Shown here: positions 20,037-29,026 of the stretch, piece by piece | Layout of the letters: each line of letters begins with the position of its first letter | How positions within the stretch are numbered: position 1 is the first letter of the stretch | NCBI GenBank assembly: GCA_026636295.1 | Contig: CP089451.1 | Location: 124,001 to 188,000, forward strand | Reading direction: 5' to 3' | DNA: 64,000 nt | Origin: Medakamo hakoo | Taxonomy: Eukaryota > Chlorophyta > Trebouxiophyceae > Coccomyxaceae | Made by a program: the position numbers and the translations under genes | The notes under the pieces: model-generated | The model's input: only the letters and a program-made list of their open reading frames with translations | Databases searched by the model: none | What the model was told of the DNA's origin: nothing

Positions 20037-21676
20037 ATGACCTCCGCCCCGACCCTGGCCCTGGACGGCCCTCTAACCCTCGGCCCAGACGCCACGTCGG
20101 CCCGTTCTTCGGACGCGCAGCCGTCGCCCGTCGCATTTGCATTCCCGCCCGCTTTCCGCGGCGGGGAGGCCAGCGTGTCGTATGAAGCGTACAGGGCTGG
20201 CCAGGGCAGCGACCTGGAGATCGTGGCCCGGGTGGTGAGTGTTTGGGAGGGTTGGGCTTTGCTTGGTGGCGGCGGGACGGGAGGGTGGGGGGGGGAGGCC
20301 CGCGCCCCCGCCTGCCCGGCCCACCTGCCCTCTTGGTCGCCCCTCTTAACCTCTCCGCTCCATCCACCACGTGACAGGGCGAGGACGTCGACTACGTGGC
20401 CCGGCTGACGCCCTCGCACGCTCCCGCCACACCAGGCGGGCCTGTGTACGCGGCGCTCGCCGTCCCACCCAGCGGCTCGGCCGCGCCGCCCACCCTCGCG
20501 CTGTTGGCCGCCGGCGGCGGTCCGCCCGCCGCCCTGTCCGCCCGCCTGCGCCGCTTGGAGTACGACGTGACGGGAGCCGCCGCCCGCCCACCCCCTCCAC
20601 CCGCCGTCGCCGACCCTGGCGCGGCGGACGGCGGCGCGGGCGCGGCCATGGCGGCGGCTGCGGCAGGGAAACGCGGCCTGTTGGCCGCGTTTGGCTCGCA
20701 CCGCGCCAAGCGCCGGGCAGCGGCGAGGGCCGCGGGCAAAGTGGACGATGGCGCGTTGGGCGACGCGGACGCGGCTGGTGGCTTGGCGGACCTGGTGGCC
20801 GGTGCCGCGACGGCCGCGGCGGCGGCGGGCGCGACCAGGGAAGCGGCCGCCGCGGCGGCGGCCGCCGCGCACCCGACCCGCCCCCCGCACGACCCGGCCG
20901 GCACGACGCCGCACGCCGCGTACCCGCTGCACCTGCTGACGCCTCCTGGAGCGGGTGGTGCCCTGGACGCGGCGGCAGGGCGGCTGGCGGACAGGGTGGT
21001 GGCCGGCGTCGTGGCGGCGGCGCCCGACCAGCCACCCGTCAAGAAAGAAGAAGGCGGCGGCCCGCCGCCCCGCCCACCACCGGACGAATTCCCGGCGTAC
21101 GTGCTGGCCCGCGCCGCCGCCCTCACGACCGCCGTCGACACGGCGGACGCGGTCGGCGCCGGCCCCGACCCGGCCCGCCGCCTGCGCTGCCTCGCCCTGC
21201 TCGCGGCGCTCCTCCGCCTGCGGTCGGGCCCGCGCGCCCTCCGCTGCGACCCGGCCAAGGGGGGCATGGCGGCGCTGGGCGGGAGCACGGGCGTCGCCGA
21301 CCCCGCCCTCCTGGGCGGCCTGCTCGAAGCCATCGCCTCCCCCGCGCCCGGCCCGCGCGGCACGGTGTCGTATTCGTTCGCGGGCGCGCCCGGCGCCGCC
21401 CTCCACCTGCGCGCGCTGGCCACCGCCCTCGTCGCGGAAGACGGCGACCTGTCTCCGGCCACGTTTGCGGCGTTGCGGGATGAGCTGGGCGTGCCGTCCT
21501 CCGAACTGGCGGCCGCTTTCCGGGAGCTGGGCGCGCGCGCCGCGCCCGCGCCCGCCGGGTCCGTCCCCGGGTCCGTCCACCGCGCGTACCGGGTGCGGTT
21601 GCTGGCGCCGGACGGCGGGGCTGGGACGTTGGGGGACGCGTTCCCGGCCATTAAGCTGGGGCGGCGGGCGAAATGA
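20037..21676 (+). CDS. RPA49: RNA polymerase I subunit RPA49 (A49)
   Basis: A49 forms, with A34.5, the TFIIF/TFIIE-like module of RNA polymerase I, which makes rRNA in the nucleolus. Exons 20037-20234 and 20378-21676 join in phase 0 to give 498 residues. The N-terminal half has the dimerisation fold signs: a beta-rich start with VARVGEDVDYVARLT, then LRRLEYDVTG. A basic linker follows (LLAAFGSHRAKRRAAARAAG), a common A49 feature. The C-terminal half has helices of the tandem winged-helix region (EFPAYVLARAAAL, LALLAALLRLR, HLRALATALVAEDGDLS, AYRVRLLAP). A TGTAA poly(A) signal lies at 21751. Assignment rests on overall pattern rather than one motif. Confidence 0.72.
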
Positions 21677-21687
21677 GTTGAGTTGAG

Positions 21688-21704
21688 GGAGGGAGGGAGG
21701 GAGG
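21688..21704 (+). repeat. GGGA repeat after RPA49 stop
   Basis: A run of four to five GGGA units directly after the stop codon of RPA49. It can form a G-quadruplex in RNA or DNA. A similar tract lies after the PDS5 stop. Confidence 0.5.
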
Positions 21705-21750
21705 GCGTGCCTGTTGACACGACGGACAAAAAAAAAAGTCGACCAGAACA

Positions 21751-21755
21751 TGTAA
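21751..21755 (+). terminator. TGTAA poly(A) signal of RPA49
   Basis: TGTAA is the usual chlorophyte polyadenylation signal. Here it lies 75 bp after the stop codon on the coding strand. Confidence 0.6.
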
Positions 21756-21884
21756 CACGAAGACCTCGAACTGCTCCCCATTGTTTTTTGAAATTAAAGG
21801 AAGGCGGACACGAAGAAGAAAAGACTGAAGAGGGGGGTGGTGCGGCTAGCTCTGTGTCGCGTCCAAACGCGCCAACACGGGGAG

Positions 21885-23387
21885 ATGAGAGGCGCCCTCG
21901 CCCGCCTGGGCGGCCGCCTGGCCTGCGGCCCGCCGCCCGCTCGCCTGACCAGCAGGCCGTGCCCTGCCTGCGCGACGCATGCCAGCTCCCCAGTTCGCGG
22001 CGCCGCGTCCGCGGCGTCGCCGCCGGCAAAGACGGCGGCGGCCAGCATTGGCCGCGACGGCGGCCCGTCCGCCTCGCCGTCGGGCCGGCCCGACGCGCCG
22101 TCACCCTCCGACGACCTCCCCACAGAAGTCGTGGGCCGGGTCATGGCTGCCCAAGCCAATTTCGTGCGCGTGCGGCTGGACGGCCAGGCAGCGGCGGCGG
22201 CGCCTGCTGCTTCACCGGCCCACCCCGGGGCCCGCGCCGCCCTCCCGCGCACCGACCTGCTGTGCATCGTCCGGGGCCTGCTGAAAAAGATGAAGCGCAC
22301 CGTGCTGGTCGGCGACCGCGTCACGGTCAGCGCCATCGACTGGGCCGACGGGCGCGGCGCCGTGACGGGCGTCCTGCCGCGCACGGGCGCCGTGCTGGCC
22401 GACCCCGCCGTGTCAAACGTCGACCAGGTCGTGTGCGTCTTCGCGCTGGCCCGCCCGCCCTTTGAGCCCAAGGCCGCGTCCAGGTTCCTGGTGGCGGCGG
22501 AGGCGGCCACCGCCGCGGCGGGCGGGGGCGGGCGCGTCGTCGTCGTCCTGAACAAGGCGGACCTGGTGCCGCCGGAAGAGGTCGCGGCCGTGTCCGCGAC
22601 GGTGGCGGGGTGGGGGTACGCGCCCGTCACGACGGCCGTCGGGCCTGAGGCGGGGGGTGGCGTCGACGCCAGCTCGGACGGGGACGGCGCGTTCACGGGC
22701 GGCCCAGCCCACGCGCCGGCCTCGGCGGGCCTGGCGCCCCTGCGCGCGCTGCTCGCCGGCCGCCTGTCTGTGCTGGCGGGCCCGTCCGGCGTCGGCAAGT
22801 CGTCGCTGATCAACGCCCTCCACGCCGAACTGGGCGGCGGGTCGGCGCTGGCGTTGCCCTCCCTGGCCGTGGGCGGGGTGTCGCGGGCCGGGCGGGGCCG
22901 GCACACCACGCGCCACGTGTCGCTCATCCCCCTGCCGCCGGCCGCGGGCGGCGGCGCGGTCGCCGACACCCCCGGCTTCAACCAGCCGGACCTGGCCGCG
23001 GCGGGCGTGGGGGCGGCGTCGCTGGCGTCCCTGTTCCCGGAAGTGCGCCCGGCCCTGGGCGACTGCGCGTTCACGGATTGCACGCACACGTCCGAGCCCG
23101 GGTGCGCGCTGCTGGGCGGCGGCGGCGGTGACAGCGTCGGGGGCGGGCGGGCGTGGGACCGGCACGCCTGGTATGTCGAATGGCGGGCCGAGCTGGAGGC
23201 GGCGGAGTGCCTGGCCAAGTCCCGGTCGTCTTCCAAGGCGGCCAGGGAGGGCGCGGTGCGCTACAAGAGCGGGGCGGGCGGCGTGGCGGTGGCGGAAGCC
23301 CGGCTGGACCCCAAAAAGAACCGGCGTGTGAGCCGGCGGGCGGGGAAGAAGGAAATCCAGGACTTGTTGGACGAGGAAGAGGTGTGA
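21885..23387 (+). CDS. RSGA: Circularly permuted GTPase RsgA, probably organellar
   Basis: RsgA is a GTPase that helps mature the bacterial-type 30S subunit. The 500-residue product starts at ATG 21885 with an Arg/Ala/Pro/Ser-rich leader of ~85 residues that looks like a transit peptide, so it likely acts in plastids (or mitochondria). The OB-type region (VVGRVMAAQANFVRVRL, VLVGDRVTV) precedes the GTPase. The G motifs are permuted: G4 NKADL (~223) comes before G1 GPSGVGKSSLIN (~299) and G3 DTPGF (~363), as in YjeQ/RsgA. A zinc site follows with Cys, Cys, His, Cys in GDCAFTDCTHTSEPGC. The C-terminus is basic. It is 208 bp downstream of RPA49 in the same direction. Confidence 0.92.
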   Translation: MRGALARLGGRLACGPPPARLTSRPCPACATHASSPVRGAASAASPPAKTAAASIGRDGGPSASPSGRPDAPSPSDDLPTEVVGRVMAAQANFVRVRLDGQAAAAAPAASPAHPGARAALPRTDLLCIVRGLLKKMKRTVLVGDRVTVSAIDWADGRGAVTGVLPRTGAVLADPAVSNVDQVVCVFALARPPFEPKAASRFLVAAEAATAAAGGGGRVVVVLNKADLVPPEEVAAVSATVAGWGYAPVTTAVGPEAGGGVDASSDGDGAFTGGPAHAPASAGLAPLRALLAGRLSVLAGPSGVGKSSLINALHAELGGGSALALPSLAVGGVSRAGRGRHTTRHVSLIPLPPAAGGGAVADTPGFNQPDLAAAGVGAASLASLFPEVRPALGDCAFTDCTHTSEPGCALLGGGGGDSVGGGRAWDRHAWYVEWRAELEAAECLAKSRSSSKAAREGAVRYKSGAGGVAVAEARLDPKKNRRVSRRAGKKEIQDLLDEEEV

Positions 23388-23517
23388 GCAACTCTGAGAG
23401 GGTGCATGGCAGGCGTGGGCTCTTTCTCTCCTGCTGTTCTTTTGTGTCGTGCGAGCGTGTGTGTGTGTGTGTGTGTGGTGGGCGGTGCGGTGGCGCGGGG
23501 ATTGAGGGGCGGGCGGC

Positions 23518-24861
23518 ATGGAGGAGGGTCGCGGCGGGTGGAGGTTGCGACACGTGCGCATTGCAGCAATGCGCCGGCTGAGTGGCCGTGGGCTTGGCCC
23601 TCTGCGGCGAGCCTGGTCGTCCAGTGGGGATGGGCTGGGTGGCCCTCTCACGCGAGCCTGGTCGTCCAGTGGGGATGGGGCCACGGCCGCCGTCGCCGCG
23701 GCCTGGGAGCGCGTCGCGGCACTCGGCCGGCCCGGGCTCGCCGCGGCCGAGGCCTTGCTGGAGGAAGCGGTGCGCGCCCACGCGGCCGGCCCGCCGACCA
23801 CGGCGACCGCGGCGCTGCAGGAAACCTTCGCGACCGTGGCGTTCTTGCGTGGCGGCCGCCCCGCCGCGGCCGAAGCCGCCGCCGCCGCCGCCGTCTCCAC
23901 CGCGTCCGCGGCGGGCGCGCCGCCGGCCGCGCTCGCGCTGTGCCGGGCCCGCCACGCCGCGTGCCTGGTCAGCCTGGGGCGGTATGAGGACGCGGCCGCC
24001 CTGTTGCGGACCCAGGCCGGGGCGGCGGACCCCACGCCGGAAGCCGCGTTTTTCAGGGCGCTCGCCCAGGCGGCGGCCGAAGCAGCGGCTGGCGGGGGCG
24101 GCGGGCGCGCGGCGGACGCTGTGCCGTCCGCCCTGGTGACCGCCGTCGTGTCCGAACCTCCGCCGCCGGCCATCGCGCCGCTCCTAGAGGCCGCCGCCTT
24201 ACGGGAGCTCCGACGGGCGGCAGACGGCGCCGTCCAGGCCGGCGACTGGCGCGCGGCGCGGGCCCTGGCCGAGGGCGAGGTCCGCTCGCACGAGGCGCTG
24301 GCCGCCGCCCGCCCCGGCGGCGCCCGCCGCCCGTCCGACCCGCACTTGCACGCCCTGTACAGGTGGGCGACGCTGCTGCACGCGCTGGGCGACGCGGGAG
24401 CCGTCCCCGCGGCGCAGGCGGCGCACGCCGCGGCGACCGCCGCCTGGGGCCCCGATGACGACCGCACGGTGTTGCGGGCGCACCGCCTGGCGACCGCCCG
24501 GTCCGCGGCGCTGGTGGATAATACGGGCGTCGACAGCGACGCGTCGTCCATCTCCGCTGCGGCGTCCAAGGCCCTGGACCGGTTCCGCCGCCGCCTGGGC
24601 GCGGGCGCGGGCCTGGCGGGCGAGGCGGCGGCCGCGGCCGCGGCCGCCACGCTGGTCGCCCTGTCGTCGTCTGGGCAGGCCGCCGACGCGTTTGACGCCG
24701 TGCTCACGCCCAGAAAGCGCAGGGAGGCGCAGCACGCGCTGAGGGCGGGCTTGGACGTGATGCGGGCCGCGTACGGGCGGGACCACGTGCTGACGGCCCG
24801 GATGGAAGGCGTCGCGGCCGCCGTGCTGGGGGGCGGAGGCGGCGGCGGCAGTGCGGGGTAG
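23518..24861 (+). CDS. TPR-like protein with N-terminal tandem repeat
   Basis: A 447-residue Ala-rich protein of paired helices that look like tetratricopeptide repeats of the kinesin-light-chain type (ALCRARHAACLVSLGRYEDA; LHALYRWATLLHALGD; DDDRTVLRAHRLATAR; YGRDHVLTARMEG). TPR proteins are scaffolds; the partner is unknown. Two starts are possible: 23518, or 23569 (MRRLSGRGLG), which would give an organelle-type leader. Near the N-terminus a 45-bp unit occurs twice and encodes RAWSSSGDG twice. The gene starts 130 bp after RsgA and its stop is 136 bp from that of glyoxalase II, across a long AC repeat. Confidence 0.7.
   Translation: MEEGRGGWRLRHVRIAAMRRLSGRGLGPLRRAWSSSGDGLGGPLTRAWSSSGDGATAAVAAAWERVAALGRPGLAAAEALLEEAVRAHAAGPPTTATAALQETFATVAFLRGGRPAAAEAAAAAAVSTASAAGAPPAALALCRARHAACLVSLGRYEDAAALLRTQAGAADPTPEAAFFRALAQAAAEAAAGGGGGRAADAVPSALVTAVVSEPPPPAIAPLLEAAALRELRRAADGAVQAGDWRAARALAEGEVRSHEALAAARPGGARRPSDPHLHALYRWATLLHALGDAGAVPAAQAAHAAATAAWGPDDDRTVLRAHRLATARSAALVDNTGVDSDASSISAAASKALDRFRRRLGAGAGLAGEAAAAAAAATLVALSSSGQAADAFDAVLTPRKRREAQHALRAGLDVMRAAYGRDHVLTARMEGVAAAVLGGGGGGGSAG
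23607..23679 (+). repeat. Two identical 28-bp copies, 45-bp period
   Basis: Copies at 23607-23634 and 23652-23679 are identical over 28 bp and stay in frame. They encode RAWSSSGDG twice with similar residues between. The identity suggests a recent local duplication. Confidence 0.85.
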
Positions 24862-24900
24862 TAGAAGACAGCGGCCCACAGACAAACCAAACGGACTCGT

Positions 24901-24901
<1 letters not shown>

Positions 24902-24993
<92 letters not shown>
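24902..24993. repeat. (AC)46 microsatellite
   Basis: A pure dinucleotide run of 92 bp lies between the stop of the TPR gene (24861) and the stop of glyoxalase II (24998). It begins five bases past the latter, so it is in the 3' UTRs of both genes. Purity suggests recent expansion and likely length variation between strains. Confidence 0.98.
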
Positions 24994-24994
<1 letters not shown>

Positions 24995-24997
24995 GCC

Positions 24998-25966
24998 TCA
25001 AAACCGGTCTTTGTGCCCGCGCACGGCCGCAAAGACGTCCACCTCGCTCGCGGCTTCCCCCACCCCCACCGCGCCCCGCAGCACAGGGTCGCCGCACCGC
25101 AGGAAGGGGTTGGTGTCCAGTTCTTCGCCCAGCGTCGACGGCACGGTCGGCTGGCCGGCCGCCCGCGCGTCCCGCACCGACGCCGCCCGGGCCGTCAGCG
25201 CGGCGTTGCCACCCCCGTACAGCGCCTCCGCCCACCGGGCGTTGGACTCGGTGTATTCGTGCGCACAAAACACGCGCGTGCCCCGCGGCAGGGCACCCAG
25301 CTTGGCCAGGCTGGCGTGCATCTGGGCGGGCGTGCCTTCGAAGAGGCGGCCACACCCCAGCGCGAACAGCGTGTCACCGCAGAACAGGGCGTCCGCGCCC
25401 GGGATCCAGTGGCACACGTGGCCGCGCGTGTGGCCGGGCGTGTCGAAGGTCCGGGCCGTGAGGTGGCCGATCGAAAAGGTGTCGCCGTCCTTCACGGGCG
25501 CGTCCAGGCCTGGAATGCGGGCCGCGTCGGCTGCCGGGCCGATGACGCGGGCGCCGTACTGCCGTTTCAGGGCCAGGTTGCCGCCCGTGTGGTCGCCGTG
25601 GTGGTGCGTGTTCACAATGAGGTCGAGGCCGGGCAGGCCGAGCGCGTCCAGCGCGGTGGCGACGGGCCCCGCTTCGGCCGGGTCGACGACGGCGACGGTC
25701 TGTGCGCCGCGCTCGCCGTCCTGGGCCACCAGCAGCCAGATGTAGTTGTCTGAGAGGGCGGGGATGCGGTAGACGGCCAGGCCGCCGGTGGGCGGGGCCG
25801 CCAGGGCCGGCGAGGCCATGGCAGAGGCGGAGGTGGTCGCCGCGCGGCGCGAGCGCGGCGCGAGGTGCGACGGAGCCGGCCGCGCGATGACGCCGCGGCG
25901 GGCTGAGCGGGCCAGGCAGGGCGTGCTGCGGACGGTGGATAGCCTGAGGGTCGCCCGCAAGAGCAT
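24998..25966 (-). CDS. GLO2: Glyoxalase II (hydroxyacylglutathione hydrolase)
   Basis: Glyoxalase II hydrolyses S-D-lactoylglutathione to D-lactate and glutathione, finishing methylglyoxal removal. The 322-residue product has no intron. Residues 1-49 are Arg/Ser/Thr/Ala-rich, a likely organelle presequence, and a second ATG at codon 50 (25819) begins MASPALAAP, which could give a cytosolic form. The enzyme then shows LSDNYIWLLV, the metallo-beta-lactamase metal motif THHHGDHTGG (~120-129), FDTPGHTRGHVCHW and ALFCGDTLFALGCGRLFEG. HEYTESNARWA and DTNPFLRC complete the family's C-terminal substrate domain. All metal-binding His and Asp residues that I can place are present. Confidence 0.93.
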   Translation of the reverse strand: MLLRATLRLSTVRSTPCLARSARRGVIARPAPSHLAPRSRRAATTSASAMASPALAAPPTGGLAVYRIPALSDNYIWLLVAQDGERGAQTVAVVDPAEAGPVATALDALGLPGLDLIVNTHHHGDHTGGNLALKRQYGARVIGPAADAARIPGLDAPVKDGDTFSIGHLTARTFDTPGHTRGHVCHWIPGADALFCGDTLFALGCGRLFEGTPAQMHASLAKLGALPRGTRVFCAHEYTESNARWAEALYGGGNAALTARAASVRDARAAGQPTVPSTLGEELDTNPFLRCGDPVLRGAVGVGEAASEVDVFAAVRGHKDRF

Positions 25967-26712
25967 GGGCCGTGCGGGCGGGGCGCGGTGAGCGCGCCGA
26001 CACAGCGCGTCGGAGATTGGACGGAGTGGCCGCTCCCGACCACGCGGGGACGGATGGAAAGAAAGGGACAAGGGAGGGTGTTTTTACAAAGTCGAGGGGG
26101 ACGCGTCGCCGCACGACACACGCATGCACCGCCACCCAGCATGCCCGGAAATGGAGGGCGCGATGGGAGGGAGCGGGCGGCGGCAGGGCGCGTCGCAGGG
26201 CGCCTTTCCACCCTCCTGAAAGCAAAAATCTCGAGGTAGGGGTACAAGGGAAAAACGAGAACACGGACCGCGCAGTGGCGCGCGCGCGCGCACCACGGCA
26301 CACACGCGCACACGCCGGCATCCGCATCTCTCTACGCAGTGAAAGAAACAAAGGGAAGAAGGGGTAGGGCGCGGCGCGGCGGCGGAGGGTTGAGAAGTGT
26401 GGTGGAGCACGGGAGGGTGGCAACCCTCTCTCCGCGTCCCGACTACTCCCATGTTTCCGCGCGCCCGCCCGCAGCCACTTTTGTGTCTTGCGAAACACGC
26501 ACACACACGATGAGGGGGTCTCACGCTCGCTCGCTCGCTCGCTCTCGGAAAAATAATGCAAGTTTTGGTAAAGAGTCGGTCCCCCAGTATTTTTTTTTGG
26601 TGTTGGTTTGTTCTTCCAACCTACGTCGGCGCCGAGGGACGCCGCTAGCGCTTGTCTTGGTTTTTTTTCTTGTCTTGTGTCGGAGTGATGGTACAGTTGT
26701 GAACGAGCCGGT
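25967..26712. other. Intergenic, B3 gene 3' side to GLO2 5' side
   Basis: About 745 bp with the promoter of GLO2 and the 3' UTR of the B3 gene (both minus). A GCTC repeat lies near 26525-26544, and T-rich, lower-GC sequence runs from about 26550 to 26700. No gene was recognised. Confidence 0.45.
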
Positions 26713-28229
26713 TCACCGGCTCGCGTACAGGCCCGGCGATGCCGCCACGTCGCCCTCCTCTTCAGCCGCGGCGGCCGCGACAGCGGCCAGCAAGCCGCGC
26801 CCGCGGCCGCCCGCCTGTTCGGCGGCGGCGCACGCGGCAGCAATGGCGGCCGACACGCGGGCCGGGGGCGGAGAGGGTGAGCGCGGCTGCGCAGCCGCGG
26901 CAGGCACAGCAGGCGGCGGGCGGGGCGCCACGGCCGCCGAAGGGCCGGGCGGCGTGGCGAAGCCGGCGGCCGCGACGGCCGCCGCGCGCGCCGCGGCCGC
27001 GGCCGACCGCCGCCCGGCCGCCGTCCACGACCCGGCGCCCGCCCGGCGGCCGCCGCCCCCGCCGCGCGGGCTGCCGCCGCCGCTGTCACCGCCACCACCA
27101 CTCTCCACGCGAATGGTCAGGCGTTCAGGGCCGCCGGGCCCGCCCTTGGCGACGCGGGACAGGACGACGCGGTCGCCGAGCCGCACGCCCCACGCCGCGG
27201 CAAAGGCCTTCCACCCGGCGCGCAGCTCGTAGGAGTACCGGGCGGGCGCCGCGCGGTAGACCATGGGCCACGTCGTCCCCGCCGGGTCGTCCAGCTCCAC
27301 CGTCAGCTGGCACGCCCCGCCAGCCGCGGCGGCGGCGGCCCAGGCCGGCGGCAGCGGCGGCAGCAAGGCGGCCGCCGCGTCGCGGGGCAGGCACAGGATG
27401 TGGTCGCACGACTTGTGGTCCAGGGCTTTTGTGACGCTGGCGAGGACGACGTCACCGCTGGCGGTCGTGGTGGTCGGCGCGGAAGGCGGTGGAGGCGGCG
27501 GCGGCGCCGCGGTGGCCGGCGCGGCTGCGGCCGCGCCACCCGCGGCCTCTTCCGGCTGGGCGGGCCCGGCGCACGCGCCGTCCGCGTCGGACGCGGTGGA
27601 CGAGGTGGGGGCGCCCGTCCGGCCCGTGCCACCGCCAGCAGCGGCAGCCGCCGTCGCCGTCGCGGCGTCCCCGCGCGCCGCCAGCGCGGCCGCGCGCGCG
27701 TGGGCGGCGGCCGCCAGCGCGGCCTCGCGCGCGGCCAGGTCCGCTTCCGCGGCGGCGACGGCGGCTTCCCGGGCGGAGACGGCGGCTTCCCGGGCGGCCA
27801 AGGCCAGGGCGGCGGAGGCGAGGGGCTGGATTGGGTGTGGGGTGGGTGAAGGGAGGCGAGAGGTGAGCGCCTTTCTTTTTGCTTCCGAGGCGGGGTTGCT
27901 TCTTTTTTGAAAAAGGGGGGTGGGCGGGGCGGGCGGGCGCCGCGCACCTCCGCCGCCCGACCCTGAAAAAACCAACTCACATCGGCGACGGGCTGGCCCG
28001 TAGGCGACCGGGACCGCTTCCGGGCCGGGTCGGAGGGCGGGGCGGGGGCGGGGAGGGAGGCTGCGCCGCAGGTTCCACCGTCCAGCGAGGCGGGGCGGTC
28101 GTCGGCGCCCGCGGGCGGCGGGGGTGGTGGCGACGGGACGGCCGCGCCGCCTCCGGGCCCGGAGGCGGGCGCCGAGGCGTCGGCGCCCGGTGGGCGGCCG
28201 CCATCGTGTCGGTCGGCGTCAGCGGACAT
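26713..28229 (-). CDS. B3-domain transcription factor
   Basis: B3 domains bind DNA in green-lineage regulators such as VRN1/REM, ARF and RAV proteins. Exons 28229-27981 and 27825-26713 join in phase 0 to give 453 residues. Exon 1 encodes a Pro/Asp/Gly-rich leader with a basic KRSRSP patch that may be a nuclear signal. Residues 84-145 form an Ala/Glu/Arg heptad-like helix (LAAREAAVSAREAAVAAAEA). The B3 fold spans about 208-320: CDHILCLPRDAAAALLPP, LTVELDDPAGTTWPMVYR, YSYELRAGWKAFAAAWGVRL and GDRVVLSRV. The rest is low-complexity Gly/Ala/Pro. Among plant types it looks closest to VRN1/REM, without certainty. It is divergent from UTP20. Confidence 0.82.
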
Positions 28230-29026
28230 GGCCTGCGGTGGGAGCGGGCGCGGGGCGGGAGGCGGTGAGTCAGGAGCAGAGGCGGGGTGCGGAACGGCGG
28301 GAGTCGCGGCGCAAGGTTTTTCTCGTGCGTGCGGGCGTGGAAAAACGGCTGCGCCCGGCGCTCGGACCCTGCGCCGGAACGCCAGTTTCTCTTTCGGAGT
28401 ATGTCTGAGGACTCGGAGCATCGTCTGCGAGTCATTGCACGCACAGGGTGGGCCTGCTTGTGCGCCGGCGGGACGGGGACGGAGGCCCGGGGCGCGCGCG
28501 CTCCGTCGAGCGCCGCCACGTCATGGACTTTTTCCGACGTCACGCCGCGAGGCCTCAGACCCCACACAAAGCGACCGCAACGAATCACATTGCTGCCTGC
28601 AGACACTCAATCAATCGAAGGGGCGATGGCAGCACGGCGGCGGGGCCGGGCTGGCCCACCCGGCGCGCGGAGAAGGAAGCTCGCACGCGCGTCGGGGAGG
28701 GAATGGAGCCACACGCAGAAGCTGCGACGCGTGCGGCGCGGGCGGCGCGATTCACCCCACTCCGCAACCTTTTTGGGCCTGGACACGCACCTGTGGGCAC
28801 GCCGCGCAGGACGGCAGCGGGAGTGAGGGCGTCGTTGTGAGGCACACGAAGGCGGAAAGGGCCGCAAGGGAAAAAGAGGGAAGTGTGGCACGAGTCGGGG
28901 GCAGAGCGTCGGGAGGCAGCGCCGTCGTCTTTCCTCGGGATGGAGTGGGCTCGTGCAGCACACTCTCTCAACCTGCGCCGGCACGCGCGCCCGGCCCCAA
29001 ACAAGCGCGCCCAAAAAAAAAGCACC
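28230..29026. promoter_or_regulatory. Divergent spacer, B3 factor / UTP20
   Basis: A 797-bp head-to-head spacer. It contains a GACGTCAC bZIP-type site near 28535. Open frames exist (for example plus 28401-28826) but show no family signature and no clear splice partners. The spacer must contain the promoters of both genes. Confidence 0.45.

Noticed and set aside
22413-25355. 980-codon minus frame crossing RsgA and the TPR gene
   Set aside because: It runs through the AC repeat as Cys-Val repeats and through the antisense of RsgA; no conserved sequence.
24851-25753. Plus frame with a His-Thr repeat
   Set aside because: The repeat is the AC microsatellite and the rest is antisense to glyoxalase II.
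28401-28826. 142-codon plus frame between the B3 gene and UTP20
   Set aside because: Arg-rich, no homology, lies in a divergent promoter region; the minus frame there is equally open.
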